A stretch of 64,000 nt of DNA from Symsagittifera roscoffensis (GCF_963678635.1 NC_087069.1:40157331-40221330), one strand, 5' to 3'. Shown: positions 42,208 to 53,090, counted from the first letter of the stretch. Notes: generated by a model from the sequence alone, not told the origin. Made by a program: numbers and translations.

Positions 42208-45200
42208 ATGGGTGACACTAACGAACTCATGGAATTCCTCTCAGCGAGTCTAGGAGCGACTCTAGACGAGATCTATCAGCGGCTGATCGATTGTGATTTT
42301 ACACGAGAAGACCCGGGGTTGGCGATGTTTGTGGTCGCACTCCTCAATGCACTGGGAAGAGAGGGTCGAGGGAATCGCCCTACAGAAGTCGTGTTGATGT
42401 TGGCCTTCGGTGAGTCCGGGACCGCCGAGAGAGGCCGAAACCGATTGATGAGATGGAGGCGCGGAGAGATGTCTGGCCACGACCTGGCTCGTGAGCCAGG
42501 ACTAGGTGAGCAAAGGGACCACCGGCTAGGTGAGATGCCCTTGCCCGTCCAACCTGCGCAGCCACTCATTGGAGCGAAGAGACAACGTGATGGGCCAGGC
42601 CCGTCACACTCTGTCGACTCTCCAACAGCTGCTCCTCCCCTAAAGAGAGTGAGAGTGAGCGAGATAGAGATCCAGACGTCGGAGACGATTGAGACACTGG
42701 AGAAGAAGGAGAGAGATCAGAGTGAGCTGTGTGCCAAACTTCAGGAGTACAGGGCCATAGCTCGGGAGAGAGACGAATGGAAAAAGAAATTTGAAGATCT
42801 GCAGGTGGCCTACAAGGAGGATGAGATAAAGCACCTGAAGGAGCTGTATATGGCGAAGGTGAGCCAAGTGTCACCGGAAATCCTGGCGAGCATGAGGTCC
42901 TCGGAGGGATCTAACGACACACGCCCCAGGACAACCGCGCAGGAGCTGTGCGCATCGAGAGGACCTGAGGTTCTGGATTTGCGTGCATCAAAGGGGCCCG
43001 AGGCTCCTCAGCAGACACGACCGTCTGCTTCGAGTCAGAGGTTTACGATACCAGACCCTTCTGACACCTATCTAGCTCCTCAATTTCAGGAATCATTTAA
43101 CCAAGTGGCCAGAGCCGCGATGGATGAGATCAACAGAGGCACTGAGCGGACACTGGCTAGGATCGTTCCTTCCCAGCGTCGTGATCATTCATCAAATAGC
43201 TCGGAACGAGCAACCCGCACGATAGCGTGTTCTGCGCCTGGTGGAGTCTTTGAGAAGTCTCGCGTGGTAGACATCAGGAAGAATCTGATGGCACGTCATC
43301 AGTTCACGCAAGTGCCAGCCGAGCATCCTCGAGCCTGCCTGAACGACATGAGCTGGAACCCCGCCACGAACGACCAAGTAATTCCCCCAGGGAGTCGCCA
43401 TTTGATCATTGGAGACAGTTTGGTGAGAGATCTGAATGAGATCTTCGTCTATGGTCATACTACCATTCTGTCCTTTGGAGGAGCCTCAGTGGCTCAAGTC
43501 ATCAAAATGATGGAGTTCCAGAGCGAGGATCATTTGGATACATTAATAATAATGCTGGGGACCAATGACGTCTCGAGAGCCCCCGTGACTCCGGAGAACA
43601 AGTGGGAACCTCTATTGGTGTGCCTATTGAACGAATTGAAAGAAAAGTATAGACCCAAGCTCGTGATCCTGTGTACGATACCACCAAATCCTTTGGTGGG
43701 CACTATAGCTGCAGATTTCATGAATGGCAACGTGACGCGGTGGAATGAAATGACCCGCAGTCTGGTGAGAAACAACCCTGGCGAGTTGCGACTCCTGGAT
43801 CTCGAAAATATGCTGCGCATGACTGACCACATCGCGCTCACTAAAGATGGAGTGCACTTCAATACCCAACGAGGGAGGCATTGGATTAATGATGTGTTTC
43901 AGACGCAATTGAGGGAAGCGGAGCAAGAGTCGAGGGCGACCGGTTCTTTGGCTCGGGCCAATTCGACCGGAGGGAGTAGAATAAGGGCAACCGTGCCCGA
44001 ATCCCTCGCCAACCGTCTAGGGCCCTTGGCAACGGAGACGGTTGGAGCCGCAACCGTCGCTCCGAGCTCGAACGTGAGAGACAGGCTAGGGACTGCTCCT
44101 CCTCCCAGGCCGCAATCGATTGGAAGCCGACTCGGCAGATCGGTGGAACAGAACAACAGGAATAACTCCCAGACCGCGTCTAGGAGGAACGATTCGCCTG
44201 CCACGACAAATCCTGCTTCGACAGCAGGACCGTCTACAAGTACCGTGCCAGCGGAGGGGATCGAATCAGGCAGCAGGCTGCTTTGGAATAGATCAGATCC
44301 TAGTCATTGGGGTCAGTATAAGACGGACATGTCGGCGAAGTTGAATATGAATACCTTGACGTGTCGGGAGGATGCGATGAGAATGACTGGCGGTGAAAGT
44401 CCCACAGTGTCGCGACTTTATCGGATACCGGGTGTGGATTGGCTGCTAGCAGAGCAGGAGAAATTCAGCTCCTCGACCTCACTCCGACATGTGGACCTGG
44501 ATGGATTACCTCATGACAATACCTTTGGACCTTTAAACACCCGGTCGCTCACCGACGTTCGAGATAGGACCCGGGAAAGGACACCACCTGTGCGCAAGGG
44601 CAAGTTCCAGACGGAGAACAAGCCCAATAACAAACATCACAAGATGTACAGACAATTCGCTAAACCACCCGGTCAGACGCCGGGCGAGTATTCGAGGGAT
44701 TACCCCCGAACTACAACAGTGGTTGGAGACGATAAGAGATACGGGAACCTGAAGGCCCCAATAGGCGATGGCCTTTTTGCAGCTTATGACCCCTTGGACA
44801 TGAAGGCTGCCAAATATCTGGTTGTGGCCGGCTCCGATTATCTCTACACGCCCCGTTCTCTATTCTGGCCCGATGTGATTTTCTTAACGGCGCCTAAACT
44901 GGACTGGGGACAGGCGATAGGCATGATGATAAGTGTACGGAGAGTGGTCAGCATGGAGCCGCAGGTAATAGTAGTTGCAGGCTCAAATGATCATCTACAA
45001 AGCAGGGGCTTGTTGTCACGTCTGACGGATGGATCGATCCCGAGTAACGAAGTTATAGGGGAGGCGATAATGACACTGCTCTCGGCGATGACCGAGGTAG
45101 AGGCAGCAGCAAGACAACGTTTCACCATGAATGTGGTGAAGGTGATCTTCGTATTGTCACCAGGCTACGCTGCGTTGCCTGAACCCCTTCAATTTGTGTA

Positions 45201-48200
45201 CACAATGGTCACGACGATAGCAGAGGGGATATTTAACGTGATAATTCCTGCCCCAAACAGAGTGGTGGACCCGGACAATTACTATCCGTCCCGATCTGAG
45301 CTTCCCGCCGTTTGGGCTGACATCTCGAATGCCATACAGGGGCTCAGAGATTGTAGCACAACTAGGTTGGTGCTAGATGAAGTTCTGGGGTTGGAGCTGT
45401 CCAACTTTGCAAGATTATTGAAGCTAAGACCAGGGGTAGATGACGATCATCTATTAGTACAACAGGTGGCTGATGATCTCTGGTTCAGACAGATGGATCA
45501 GGCAGAGAATGAGCAGGGAAGGATGATCAGAAAGAACATGACGTCAGCAGAGGAGGACCTCATGGCAATGGCTTTGCGTACGAAGCCACACAACAATATA
45601 TGGTTGTACCTGTCACCGAGGCTGTGCACCTTGGGTGAGGACGCGTTTGAACATGCGCCGGCAATAATTAAAGAGATACATGTGTATCTGAAGAATCTAC
45701 TTAATGCCCGGGAGTTGGCTGGAGGCAAGATGTTGAAACTGATGCAAGACGTAAACACGATGTCGCTGGATAAGTTCCAAGCTGACGTGCTGGCCACAAA
45801 GGCACAGTACGAACGATCAGATGCTATCTTGGGTGGAATGGGAGTGGGATGGACGCCATCTTTCCTATCGACGTGCTATCCGAGGGCATCTAGGAACCTG
45901 ATCGCGAGTTTCGTCAAAGACATCAGGAAGTTGTCGATTGGCCTGGTGCTAGCCTTATACGTGACATTTGGTCATGAAAACTTTGTGAAAGGACCGGCAA
46001 ACCTCTTTACCCAAGCATTGGCCGATTTAAGATTGGATGGACTCCTGACTCTGATTGCCATGACCTATGGTCGACTGGGAGACTTGCTTGTGCTATTGCG
46101 TTACCCTGAACAACTACAGGGACCCAGTCGTGAGTTCAATGCACAGTTGGAAACTGCCTCGCTCAAGAAGATGAAAGACTGGAGGACTCTCCTACTTCAA
46201 TACCTCTTGCAACAAAACAGAAGCGTCACAGGAGAGGACAAAGTGGCGACGAACGCAAGCGAATGTAAGCAGTATTGTGGCATGCCCTTACTAACAGACT
46301 TAGCTGTTATGATGCGGATTGATCCGTTGGCTCTGGTCCACGGACTGAGGGAATTCGTCACAGTGGTGTATGGAACGGTGATGTCCTTTGCGTTCCCGGA
46401 TGTGCAAGTTAAAGCGTACAGGAATTCAGTGTTGTACGTCAACCTGGTCTCAGTAGTGGATTGTTCCGTGCTGAATTGGGTAGAGCAGAGTGAACTGAGA
46501 AAGCTGGCTAGCGATGATAGGCTATTCGGAAGAATAGCAGAGCCAGGTTGGGTGTTGATGGACTTCAACAACCACTTCAAATGCCGAATGGGCCGTGAGG
46601 ATCTTTCCCACATCCAGTTTAACCCAAAACTCTGGAATTTGAGACCAGTGGTGAAAGATACAGGAGAGGCTGTGGTAGTACCTCAATTGCCGGGAGCCTA
46701 TGCCCATGCGAAAGAGAATCAACAAACATGGCTTCCTGGGTCCAGGCCGCTGCCGGACCAATGCCATCGATATCCACCGATAAGGAGGATGTTGTTGGGA
46801 GTCACATCTCCCATCACTGCCCCTCGTATCGGAGCAGCTCGTGACGCGGAGAAGAGAATGCTGAAGTGGAGTGGAGGGATGGAGCCGCGCTTCATCAGCT
46901 GGAACGCTGCCGCTGCGCATACGTTTGACTTCTCATTCCCCGATGCCTGGAGCAGGAAAAAGATCAAGGCACTACCCTCCAGGCGACCAGAGGTCTCGGC
47001 TGAAACGTGGAACGAAGTATATTCTTCAGCGGATGACTTATCGAGACTGAAGTGGTCAGGAGAAGCGAAAGTGGTGATGCTGGAGGTGGCAAGTGAGAGC
47101 AGAGGTGGCTCATATATAACGATAGAGGACCTGGCCCCACATGGCGAGGAGTTGGTAGAGTTCCTGGTCGATGATGAATTGTTTTATCATGCAGGAGACA
47201 TGGCCGTACCGGCTCGGCCGGATTCGGGCACAGACGCGCGACAAGGACCCTCGGGACCTAGGCCGAAACCTGATGCGGACGACGATGAATTGATGGATCA
47301 GGACGATAACGATGACGGGACCGGAAGTAAGACGGAGAAACCGGGAGAGACCGATCTAGGAGCGTTGGAAAGGGACTTGCTAGAGTACCGGTTCAGTGAA
47401 GACGACAATGGGGAAGTCGATGGGAGTTTATTGCTAATGGCACCATCGTCCTTCATGTCTCCTACAAAGGAGGCGTCGGCCGATCTATCTCCGATAGACC
47501 CAATAAGCCAGGCTAGAGAGTGCCGAAGCAGGGACCCACAGAAACTGCTTTATGAATCGCCAAGGAGGAGGAAAATCGAAGAGTCTATGAAGATATCGTT
47601 CCTCAGCACATTACCAGAAGAAGAATGGGAAAGATATCAAATGGAGTTGGAGGGCAAGACAGGAGCAATCTGGAGCCGAGTAAACTTCATGGAGAAATCT
47701 TGGGACGTGATAAGGCGATATGGGACGCAGTCCATAATGAAGGTGGGGTTGAACCAACCCATCATGCGTGAGGTCCTGGAAAAAATAGTGAGCTCCATGG
47801 AGTCGGATGTTCTGACCGAGTCAGTAACAGAAGACAGTGCCGATGATCAGCATGTTGCAAAGAAATTACCTGTCAGACGAGCCAGGAAAGGGCTGAAGCG
47901 ACTAAAAGGGAAGACAGGAAGTCGAGCCATGAACCCGAGAGTGGTGAAGTCAAGAGCCAACGCAGTGGTGACCTCTTTAACGAGCGCAGGTCGTTCAGGC
48001 GAGAGCGGGCAGGGAGATAGTACAACACTGACAGGGGGAGAAAAAGAGAATCTGATACCCCCTATGCTCTTGGCAGGTCTGACCGTAACCGCCACAAGGT
48101 CGAAGAAGACGGCGCGAACCCTGGCAGACACTAAGTTAGAAATGGAAGTAATCAGTCAATGTGGATCTGGAGGACTTGAAGATTATAGGCCCTCGCGAAT

Positions 48201-51075
48201 CAACATGGCCAAGTTGAAACTGGAAGGACAACTCGACGTGGTCGAGTACAGTCGAATAACTGTGCCGGAATCGGTCCATATGGGAGATCCGGCAGGGGGT
48301 TATGTGGAGATGTTGAAAGCGAGGAACTCCGCGAGAGGGCACCTGATGGCTTGGAGCGAGAAGAGAGCCATGCAAGAATATTTGAAGGGGCTTACGGAGA
48401 ACTCTAACTTCAATCGAAGAGAGTATGGCACAGTGATGTCATCAGAAGCGAACGAAATCGGATTGGAAAAACTGCTAGAAATTTCTTGGAGGGCGGCCCT
48501 CCAGAAATACTTCGATGAGACGATGAATGCACCTGCTACTGTGGCAGCATACCTGGCTCATCCTTGCGTGAGAACTGATCTGCAAATACGACTGGCTTGG
48601 TGCTTGATGGGCATCAAAAAGGCGGAGTATGAAGCCAGTAATGACTCGAAATCACGAGAACAGGAACTAGAGTTAATGGAAGCTCTACGAGCATTGATTT
48701 CGAAAGACGATTCAGCGATAGCATGGGCTAAGCGTAAGGATGCCCTTTGCTTTGTCAGGTTCGTGGTGGATCGCATCCCCACTCCTGTGTTGGGAGAATG
48801 TATAAAGATCATTCGGCAAAAGGGAGTTGATTGCGAAAGGAACTTCCTTAGGGCACTCCTAGAGCTATATCAGGACATGCCATTGACCGTGCCAAGCAAG
48901 GAGTCGAATGATATGGAAAGCTATCGCAAGTTGGAAGAGGTGAGAAGATACTCCAACAAAGAATTGAGAGTGAGCAGAGACTTGATTGAAGCGGCCAGAG
49001 GACAAAAGGAGTTTGCAACACTAGGGAAACTGAAGTCGTTCCAATACGTGTCTGGTATACCAGGGATGGCGTATAATCCCTTCGTGAACGAAGAAGCCAG
49101 GGAAGCATACTTCGACTACGAGCAAGTCACAGTGCTAAACTTCTGGGTTGAACGGATTAAGGAAATTGGAATGTTGATGGTGGAACAACCCAAGCTTGGA
49201 ATTATTTTGGAAGAACGAGTAGTCGAGCCCTCGATTCCCGAGCTAAAAGGGCAAGTGAGTTTTGATTGTGGTTCTTGGGACGGTCCCTTGAAAACCAGTC
49301 TAGTAGTGATGTGGGAACTCATGAAACCTTCCTGGTGTCCCCATCCTAACGCAGGCTTAATCTGGGACATGACCGCGGATATCATGTTAGACCGGGATGA
49401 TGATGCGAGTCTACATGATCTGGCCATGATACAACACCTGCTGGCCATGAGATTGACGAAGAAGAAGAGCAACCCGTCCACGGAGCTGTCCGAGGAAGGT
49501 ACATCGAGTAATTGGTTGAAGCAAGGCACATGCTTGGCTCAACACAGTGGGATGGAAGGACATGTTTGTAACCTGGGACACTGCCTGATTACGCTAAGCG
49601 AGCAGCATCGACAACTGGCACGATTGTACGGAAGATTGAGCATGTCAGATAAGGGTGCCATGGAGTTGGTCGCAGACTGCCATGGGGTGACGGACGTAAA
49701 CCTGATCACAGCCTTGGGATTTTGCAGCATGACGAGTTCGATAGAATCGCTCGAGCGCTTGGAGCGTGCCCATGAGCTAGTGACGTCCCTCAGCGTGGAA
49801 ATATTCCCTGGAGCATTACAGACAGAACAAAAGATTGGAGGCTGGCGAGAAGCCCTAGAGAATGAAATGAATCTGAAGGATAGTGAAGCCTATCACAGAC
49901 CTACTGGTTCAAAATATATGGTGGGTTCAAGCTCAGCGCCGTATTGTAATAGCAAGTATCCTACGCACATGGTGGTGATGGATGCGAGGACGCAACAAGT
50001 GTTGGTTGACCAACTTTTCTCTGTGCCAAAGTGCGTGAGGTTGGCCAGAATGTCAGAGAGGTCATATGACTTGTTGGCAAAGATCTTTCGGGCAGTCCCG
50101 AAGAGATCCGAAGGCGAGTTGCAAGACGTTGTGGGCGAAGAGTTCATGAGACTGAACGAAGGAAATGTGAGTGAGTTTGAGAAACAGAAAGCGAGTGGAG
50201 CGTTACCTACTGAATTCCCCACTATAGAAGAGAAAGACGACCTACATAGAATTCTGATGGAAGTGGAACCGTTGCTGGGAGCCTCAGGGTATCGGACCCG
50301 AAGGAACATAGTGAGAACCCATGGGGAGTATCCTTGCCACTGCTTGGCGCAGACGTTGTGGTACCCTAAACGCGGGAATCTGATCCTAGTCTGGGACGTA
50401 GAGGAGTTGTACTCCACGGGGTTGCCCGATCAGAATCAACAAGTATCAATCGTGGTGGTTAGCGCCATGCTAGCAGTGAGATGGTTAGAGGCTAACGCGG
50501 ACACAAGTGAGCAGGAGACGGCCGTGCCGACTCCTGAACAGTTGAGCAACGTTAAAATGAGTCGTGAGTTGGATCTTTTCAGAACCACCTGCAAGGTTCT
50601 GAGAATACCTAAAGCCATTGAAAGAATATGGTCAAGGCAAAGATTGATGCCTTGGTTCCGTGCAGTGATGACATCTTGGATGTATGAACGCGCGAAGCGT
50701 CACATGTCAAGGAATACGGAAGCCTATCAATCTTTCCAGCTAGATATAGGACCAGGAGCCTATAAACGAGCATTCTTGACGCACAGAAACGCGGTCACCA
50801 CAGCGGTGAAGCGGGTAGCTGGAACGCCTTGTGTTACTGAAGATGAGAAGAAAGAGGTCTTAAGAGCTGACCTAGAACGAAACGTGAGCCTATGTCTTCA
50901 CAACAGCTTTTGCAGGAACCGGGAGCAGAAGGTGAATGTGGACTTGCTACCTTGTTGCAAACCGAGGCTGTTGGAACAGGAGGGTTGGGGCACGGCCCGC
51001 AACTCTCTGGACATGTTAGAGAAAGTTCTGGAAGACAGTGACGCTGAACATCAGGATGGAGAAGTGATGGAGTGA
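42208..51075 (+). CDS. Element 2 second giant ORF with SGNH hydrolase domain
   Basis: 2955 aa from ATG 42208 (AAAGAAATGG context; the frame is open upstream without ATG). An N-terminal Arg-rich region is followed by a short coiled coil (about 160-215). An SGNH/GDSL hydrolase domain spans about 395-580: GDSL with nucleophile S404, block II Gly near 424, GTND with N453, and Asp-Gly-Val-His with D547 and H550, the complete esterase/lipase signature. A second related domain (about 870-1050) keeps block spacing but has Tyr at the Ser position (878) and Asn at the His position (1024), so it is probably inactive. The remaining ~1900 residues include an Asp-rich linker (about 1670-1730) and a large helical C-terminal region with scattered Cys; no family is recognised. 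No signal peptide or membrane helix is seen. The role is unknown; it is not a normal env. Confidence 0.9.
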   Translation: MGDTNELMEFLSASLGATLDEIYQRLIDCDFTREDPGLAMFVVALLNALGREGRGNRPTEVVLMLAFGESGTAERGRNRLMRWRRGEMSGHDLAREPGLGEQRDHRLGEMPLPVQPAQPLIGAKRQRDGPGPSHSVDSPTAAPPLKRVRVSEIEIQTSETIETLEKKERDQSELCAKLQEYRAIARERDEWKKKFEDLQVAYKEDEIKHLKELYMAKVSQVSPEILASMRSSEGSNDTRPRTTAQELCASRGPEVLDLRASKGPEAPQQTRPSASSQRFTIPDPSDTYLAPQFQESFNQVARAAMDEINRGTERTLARIVPSQRRDHSSNSSERATRTIACSAPGGVFEKSRVVDIRKNLMARHQFTQVPAEHPRACLNDMSWNPATNDQVIPPGSRHLIIGDSLVRDLNEIFVYGHTTILSFGGASVAQVIKMMEFQSEDHLDTLIIMLGTNDVSRAPVTPENKWEPLLVCLLNELKEKYRPKLVILCTIPPNPLVGTIAADFMNGNVTRWNEMTRSLVRNNPGELRLLDLENMLRMTDHIALTKDGVHFNTQRGRHWINDVFQTQLREAEQESRATGSLARANSTGGSRIRATVPESLANRLGPLATETVGAATVAPSSNVRDRLGTAPPPRPQSIGSRLGRSVEQNNRNNSQTASRRNDSPATTNPASTAGPSTSTVPAEGIESGSRLLWNRSDPSHWGQYKTDMSAKLNMNTLTCREDAMRMTGGESPTVSRLYRIPGVDWLLAEQEKFSSSTSLRHVDLDGLPHDNTFGPLNTRSLTDVRDRTRERTPPVRKGKFQTENKPNNKHHKMYRQFAKPPGQTPGEYSRDYPRTTTVVGDDKRYGNLKAPIGDGLFAAYDPLDMKAAKYLVVAGSDYLYTPRSLFWPDVIFLTAPKLDWGQAIGMMISVRRVVSMEPQVIVVAGSNDHLQSRGLLSRLTDGSIPSNEVIGEAIMTLLSAMTEVEAAARQRFTMNVVKVIFVLSPGYAALPEPLQFVYTMVTTIAEGIFNVIIPAPNRVVDPDNYYPSRSELPAVWADISNAIQGLRDCSTTRLVLDEVLGLELSNFARLLKLRPGVDDDHLLVQQVADDLWFRQMDQAENEQGRMIRKNMTSAEEDLMAMALRTKPHNNIWLYLSPRLCTLGEDAFEHAPAIIKEIHVYLKNLLNARELAGGKMLKLMQDVNTMSLDKFQADVLATKAQYERSDAILGGMGVGWTPSFLSTCYPRASRNLIASFVKDIRKLSIGLVLALYVTFGHENFVKGPANLFTQALADLRLDGLLTLIAMTYGRLGDLLVLLRYPEQLQGPSREFNAQLETASLKKMKDWRTLLLQYLLQQNRSVTGEDKVATNASECKQYCGMPLLTDLAVMMRIDPLALVHGLREFVTVVYGTVMSFAFPDVQVKAYRNSVLYVNLVSVVDCSVLNWVEQSELRKLASDDRLFGRIAEPGWVLMDFNNHFKCRMGREDLSHIQFNPKLWNLRPVVKDTGEAVVVPQLPGAYAHAKENQQTWLPGSRPLPDQCHRYPPIRRMLLGVTSPITAPRIGAARDAEKRMLKWSGGMEPRFISWNAAAAHTFDFSFPDAWSRKKIKALPSRRPEVSAETWNEVYSSADDLSRLKWSGEAKVVMLEVASESRGGSYITIEDLAPHGEELVEFLVDDELFYHAGDMAVPARPDSGTDARQGPSGPRPKPDADDDELMDQDDNDDGTGSKTEKPGETDLGALERDLLEYRFSEDDNGEVDGSLLLMAPSSFMSPTKEASADLSPIDPISQARECRSRDPQKLLYESPRRRKIEESMKISFLSTLPEEEWERYQMELEGKTGAIWSRVNFMEKSWDVIRRYGTQSIMKVGLNQPIMREVLEKIVSSMESDVLTESVTEDSADDQHVAKKLPVRRARKGLKRLKGKTGSRAMNPRVVKSRANAVVTSLTSAGRSGESGQGDSTTLTGGEKENLIPPMLLAGLTVTATRSKKTARTLADTKLEMEVISQCGSGGLEDYRPSRINMAKLKLEGQLDVVEYSRITVPESVHMGDPAGGYVEMLKARNSARGHLMAWSEKRAMQEYLKGLTENSNFNRREYGTVMSSEANEIGLEKLLEISWRAALQKYFDETMNAPATVAAYLAHPCVRTDLQIRLAWCLMGIKKAEYEASNDSKSREQELELMEALRALISKDDSAIAWAKRKDALCFVRFVVDRIPTPVLGECIKIIRQKGVDCERNFLRALLELYQDMPLTVPSKESNDMESYRKLEEVRRYSNKELRVSRDLIEAARGQKEFATLGKLKSFQYVSGIPGMAYNPFVNEEAREAYFDYEQVTVLNFWVERIKEIGMLMVEQPKLGIILEERVVEPSIPELKGQVSFDCGSWDGPLKTSLVVMWELMKPSWCPHPNAGLIWDMTADIMLDRDDDASLHDLAMIQHLLAMRLTKKKSNPSTELSEEGTSSNWLKQGTCLAQHSGMEGHVCNLGHCLITLSEQHRQLARLYGRLSMSDKGAMELVADCHGVTDVNLITALGFCSMTSSIESLERLERAHELVTSLSVEIFPGALQTEQKIGGWREALENEMNLKDSEAYHRPTGSKYMVGSSSAPYCNSKYPTHMVVMDARTQQVLVDQLFSVPKCVRLARMSERSYDLLAKIFRAVPKRSEGELQDVVGEEFMRLNEGNVSEFEKQKASGALPTEFPTIEEKDDLHRILMEVEPLLGASGYRTRRNIVRTHGEYPCHCLAQTLWYPKRGNLILVWDVEELYSTGLPDQNQQVSIVVVSAMLAVRWLEANADTSEQETAVPTPEQLSNVKMSRELDLFRTTCKVLRIPKAIERIWSRQRLMPWFRAVMTSWMYERAKRHMSRNTEAYQSFQLDIGPGAYKRAFLTHRNAVTTAVKRVAGTPCVTEDEKKEVLRADLERNVSLCLHNSFCRNREQKVNVDLLPCCKPRLLEQEGWGTARNSLDMLEKVLEDSDAEHQDGEVME

Positions 51076-51825
51076 AGATGACCAAAGGAGAGAGGAGAAG
51101 GAGAGAAAAACTTGATTGTCTTTGTATGTAAAAACTTGAACAAATCAACCAAGTTTTGATTATTGAACTTGTGAAACTTTTTGTTTTGATTTAGTTTGGT
51201 CAGACCAAACTTTGAAAATTGTTGCAATTGTTAAAATTGTTGAAATTGTTGATTTTAGTTACTACTATCTATGTATGTATATAAGGAACATAGGTGAGTA
51301 TATTTACCTATTTATTCACGACTGAAGTTTTTAACCTGTGTAAGACACAAATTCACTGTGTGGCGACATGGTAAGTTTGAGTAAACTCGCTCGAGAAGGG
51401 TGGGTAACTCAATAACTTTCCTAGCCACAGAGTTTCTTAGTTTTAATATGGAAAGGACCGCATAAATGACTGATTATACTTGGTGAGTGAAGTAAAGTTA
51501 ATTTTAACGGGTGCGTGGCCGTGCCACGTTCCACTTTTTAATCACAAAGAGCGAAAAGAAGTTGTATAACAAGACGACGTAAGTAGTCAGAAAAGAAATT
51601 TTATCTAGGACACTCCTCATGGTGCAAATTTTGTGAAAATGTTGAAAGGCAGTGAGATGTAGTACGATGCCATTTGTGAACACGTAGTGAGTTGAGGTGG
51701 AGTAGATAAATTTCATTTTCTTATGCGATTTGTAAGATTGGTTACAGAAAACTGGATACCTACTTGACGATAACCCGGTGTTGTGCGATCAATAGGGACA
51801 TTGATGGAGACTTGTCCGGGGAGTA
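51076..51825 (+). other. Element 2 3' untranslated region
   Basis: No ORF. It holds a 19-nt palindrome (AGTTTGGTCAGACCAAACT at 51193-51211), a short AATTGTTG tandem run just after it, and donor-like GGTAAGT at 51370. It ends in the plus-strand priming region. Confidence 0.55.
51810..51825 (+). other. Candidate polypurine tract region, Element 2
   Basis: ACTTGTCCGGGGAGTA directly precedes the 3' LTR. GGGGAG is the purine core. The same TGTCCGGGGAG string occurs several times inside gag-pol (near 38515, 38598, 38640, 38682 and 41149). Confidence 0.5.
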
Positions 51826-52710
51826 TGTGCCATTCTGCCAGATGACACAGCATAACCTTCCCGCGACAGAAATAAAAGTGACTAAAGGCCTTATGAACAG
51901 AAAAGTGTTGCGACGGAGGGTCAGAATGTTCTAGAATTTTTATTTTTAAAATTTCGATCGGAAGAAGAACATTTCTGAGAAATAGAAAAAAGACGGCCAT
52001 TTTGAATAAAAAAGACGAAAATCAGAACAACGATAGAAATTGTGAAGAACGGTTGTATCAGAGACAGAAAAACACGGAGCCTCTTATCGTGGCAATAACA
52101 CACGATAAGGACCTTAGTGACAGATATTTGTGGAGACGGAGGCTTCAGTGGGGGGAAGAGAAATACCACGGAACCCTCCCGGGACACGAAATATAGGAGA
52201 TAAGAGTGTTATCTCAAGAAAATCACGGGAGCGGAGGCTTGGTCCCCCAGAGACTGTTATATGTGAAGGGACTGGGTAAACTAACTATAACAGCTGCTGT
52301 AATGTCCTAGATCTTAATTAAACACCGATATTATTTGATATTTCAGGACATGAGTAGATAGAAAAAGGAAAGGGTCAATCCATCTCCAATGGATTTAATA
52401 TAAAACTGTCACACAAAAACATATAAAAATAGGTGGTTCGAGCCGTGTTTTTAATGACAATCACGTAGTCTGAGGATCCGAGACTCAGCTATGTGGTTGT
52501 GTTTGCATGCAAACGAAAGCTGATCAAAAGTCGTTTGACTGATGGCCTAAAAATGGTAACTTTTTACTTTGCCCTAAACAGACCAGAAAATCAACTGGCA
52601 AGGTCGAGACGGTGAAAAACGAGTAGAATTAAGGTAACTGACGCCTGCCAGTCGTTGATAGGTACTTTTTCTACGCTCCGTCGCTGTGTGATATTTGGGC
52701 GAATGTTACA
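51826..52710 (+). repeat. Element 2 3' LTR
   Basis: 885 bp, identical to 28252-29136 except for one base (T at 52504 against C at 28930). Confidence 0.96.
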
Positions 52711-52949
52711 CGTTAATTGTCCCAAATTGGCCAAAATGGCAATCTTTAAACCCCCATAACTTTACAAAAAAAGATCACAGGTGAAATATCTTTTCAAATT
52801 TGAGCTCAAGACAACAATACTTTTCGAATGATATAAAAAAATCCGTCAAAAATGGCTTGTTAAAAAGTCGAAATTTGTCTGAAGAAAAAAAAACCCGACC
52901 CGAGCACAAATATTCCGTTACTTTCGTATCGAAAGTCGGAACAATAACA
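52711..52949 (+). repeat. ~540-bp dispersed repeat, copy B (right part)
   Basis: Starts CGTTAATTGTCCC, which continues the GCGCGT at 28251 as in uninterrupted copy A (27716-27740), and ends GAAAGTCGGAAC. Only CGT is present on both sides of Element 2. Confidence 0.85.
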
Positions 52950-53090
52950 CTTGTAACTATTCTATTTTTTTTCTCTCTCTCTCTTTCTTTCTCCCTGAAA
53001 CCGTAAAAAAAACATAACATTGTGATACCTGGATTCAAAATGGTTATTTTTGATTTAGTTTTTGTTGTTCAATTGCAGATTTGAATCAGA

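Larger units (their letters stand above)
28252..52710 (+). mobile_element. Element 2: 24.5-kb intact giant LTR retrotransposon
   Basis: 885-bp direct LTRs (28252-29136 and 51826-52710), TG...CA, differing at only one base (C at 28930, T at 52504). The interior has a 3.1-kb structured leader, an uninterrupted 3160-aa Gag-Pol, a 442-nt spacer, an uninterrupted 2955-aa second ORF and a 750-nt 3' region. The host sequence on both sides is one dispersed repeat; only CGT appears duplicated at the junctions. Two intact giant ORFs and near-identical LTRs suggest a recent, possibly active copy. Base use is clearly more GC-balanced than the AT-rich host and Element 1. Confidence 0.95.

Noticed and set aside
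42208-51075. Element 2 ORF2 as an envelope gene because of its position after pol
   Set aside because: No signal peptide, no membrane helix and no glycoprotein-like Cys pattern; an SGNH hydrolase domain is present instead.
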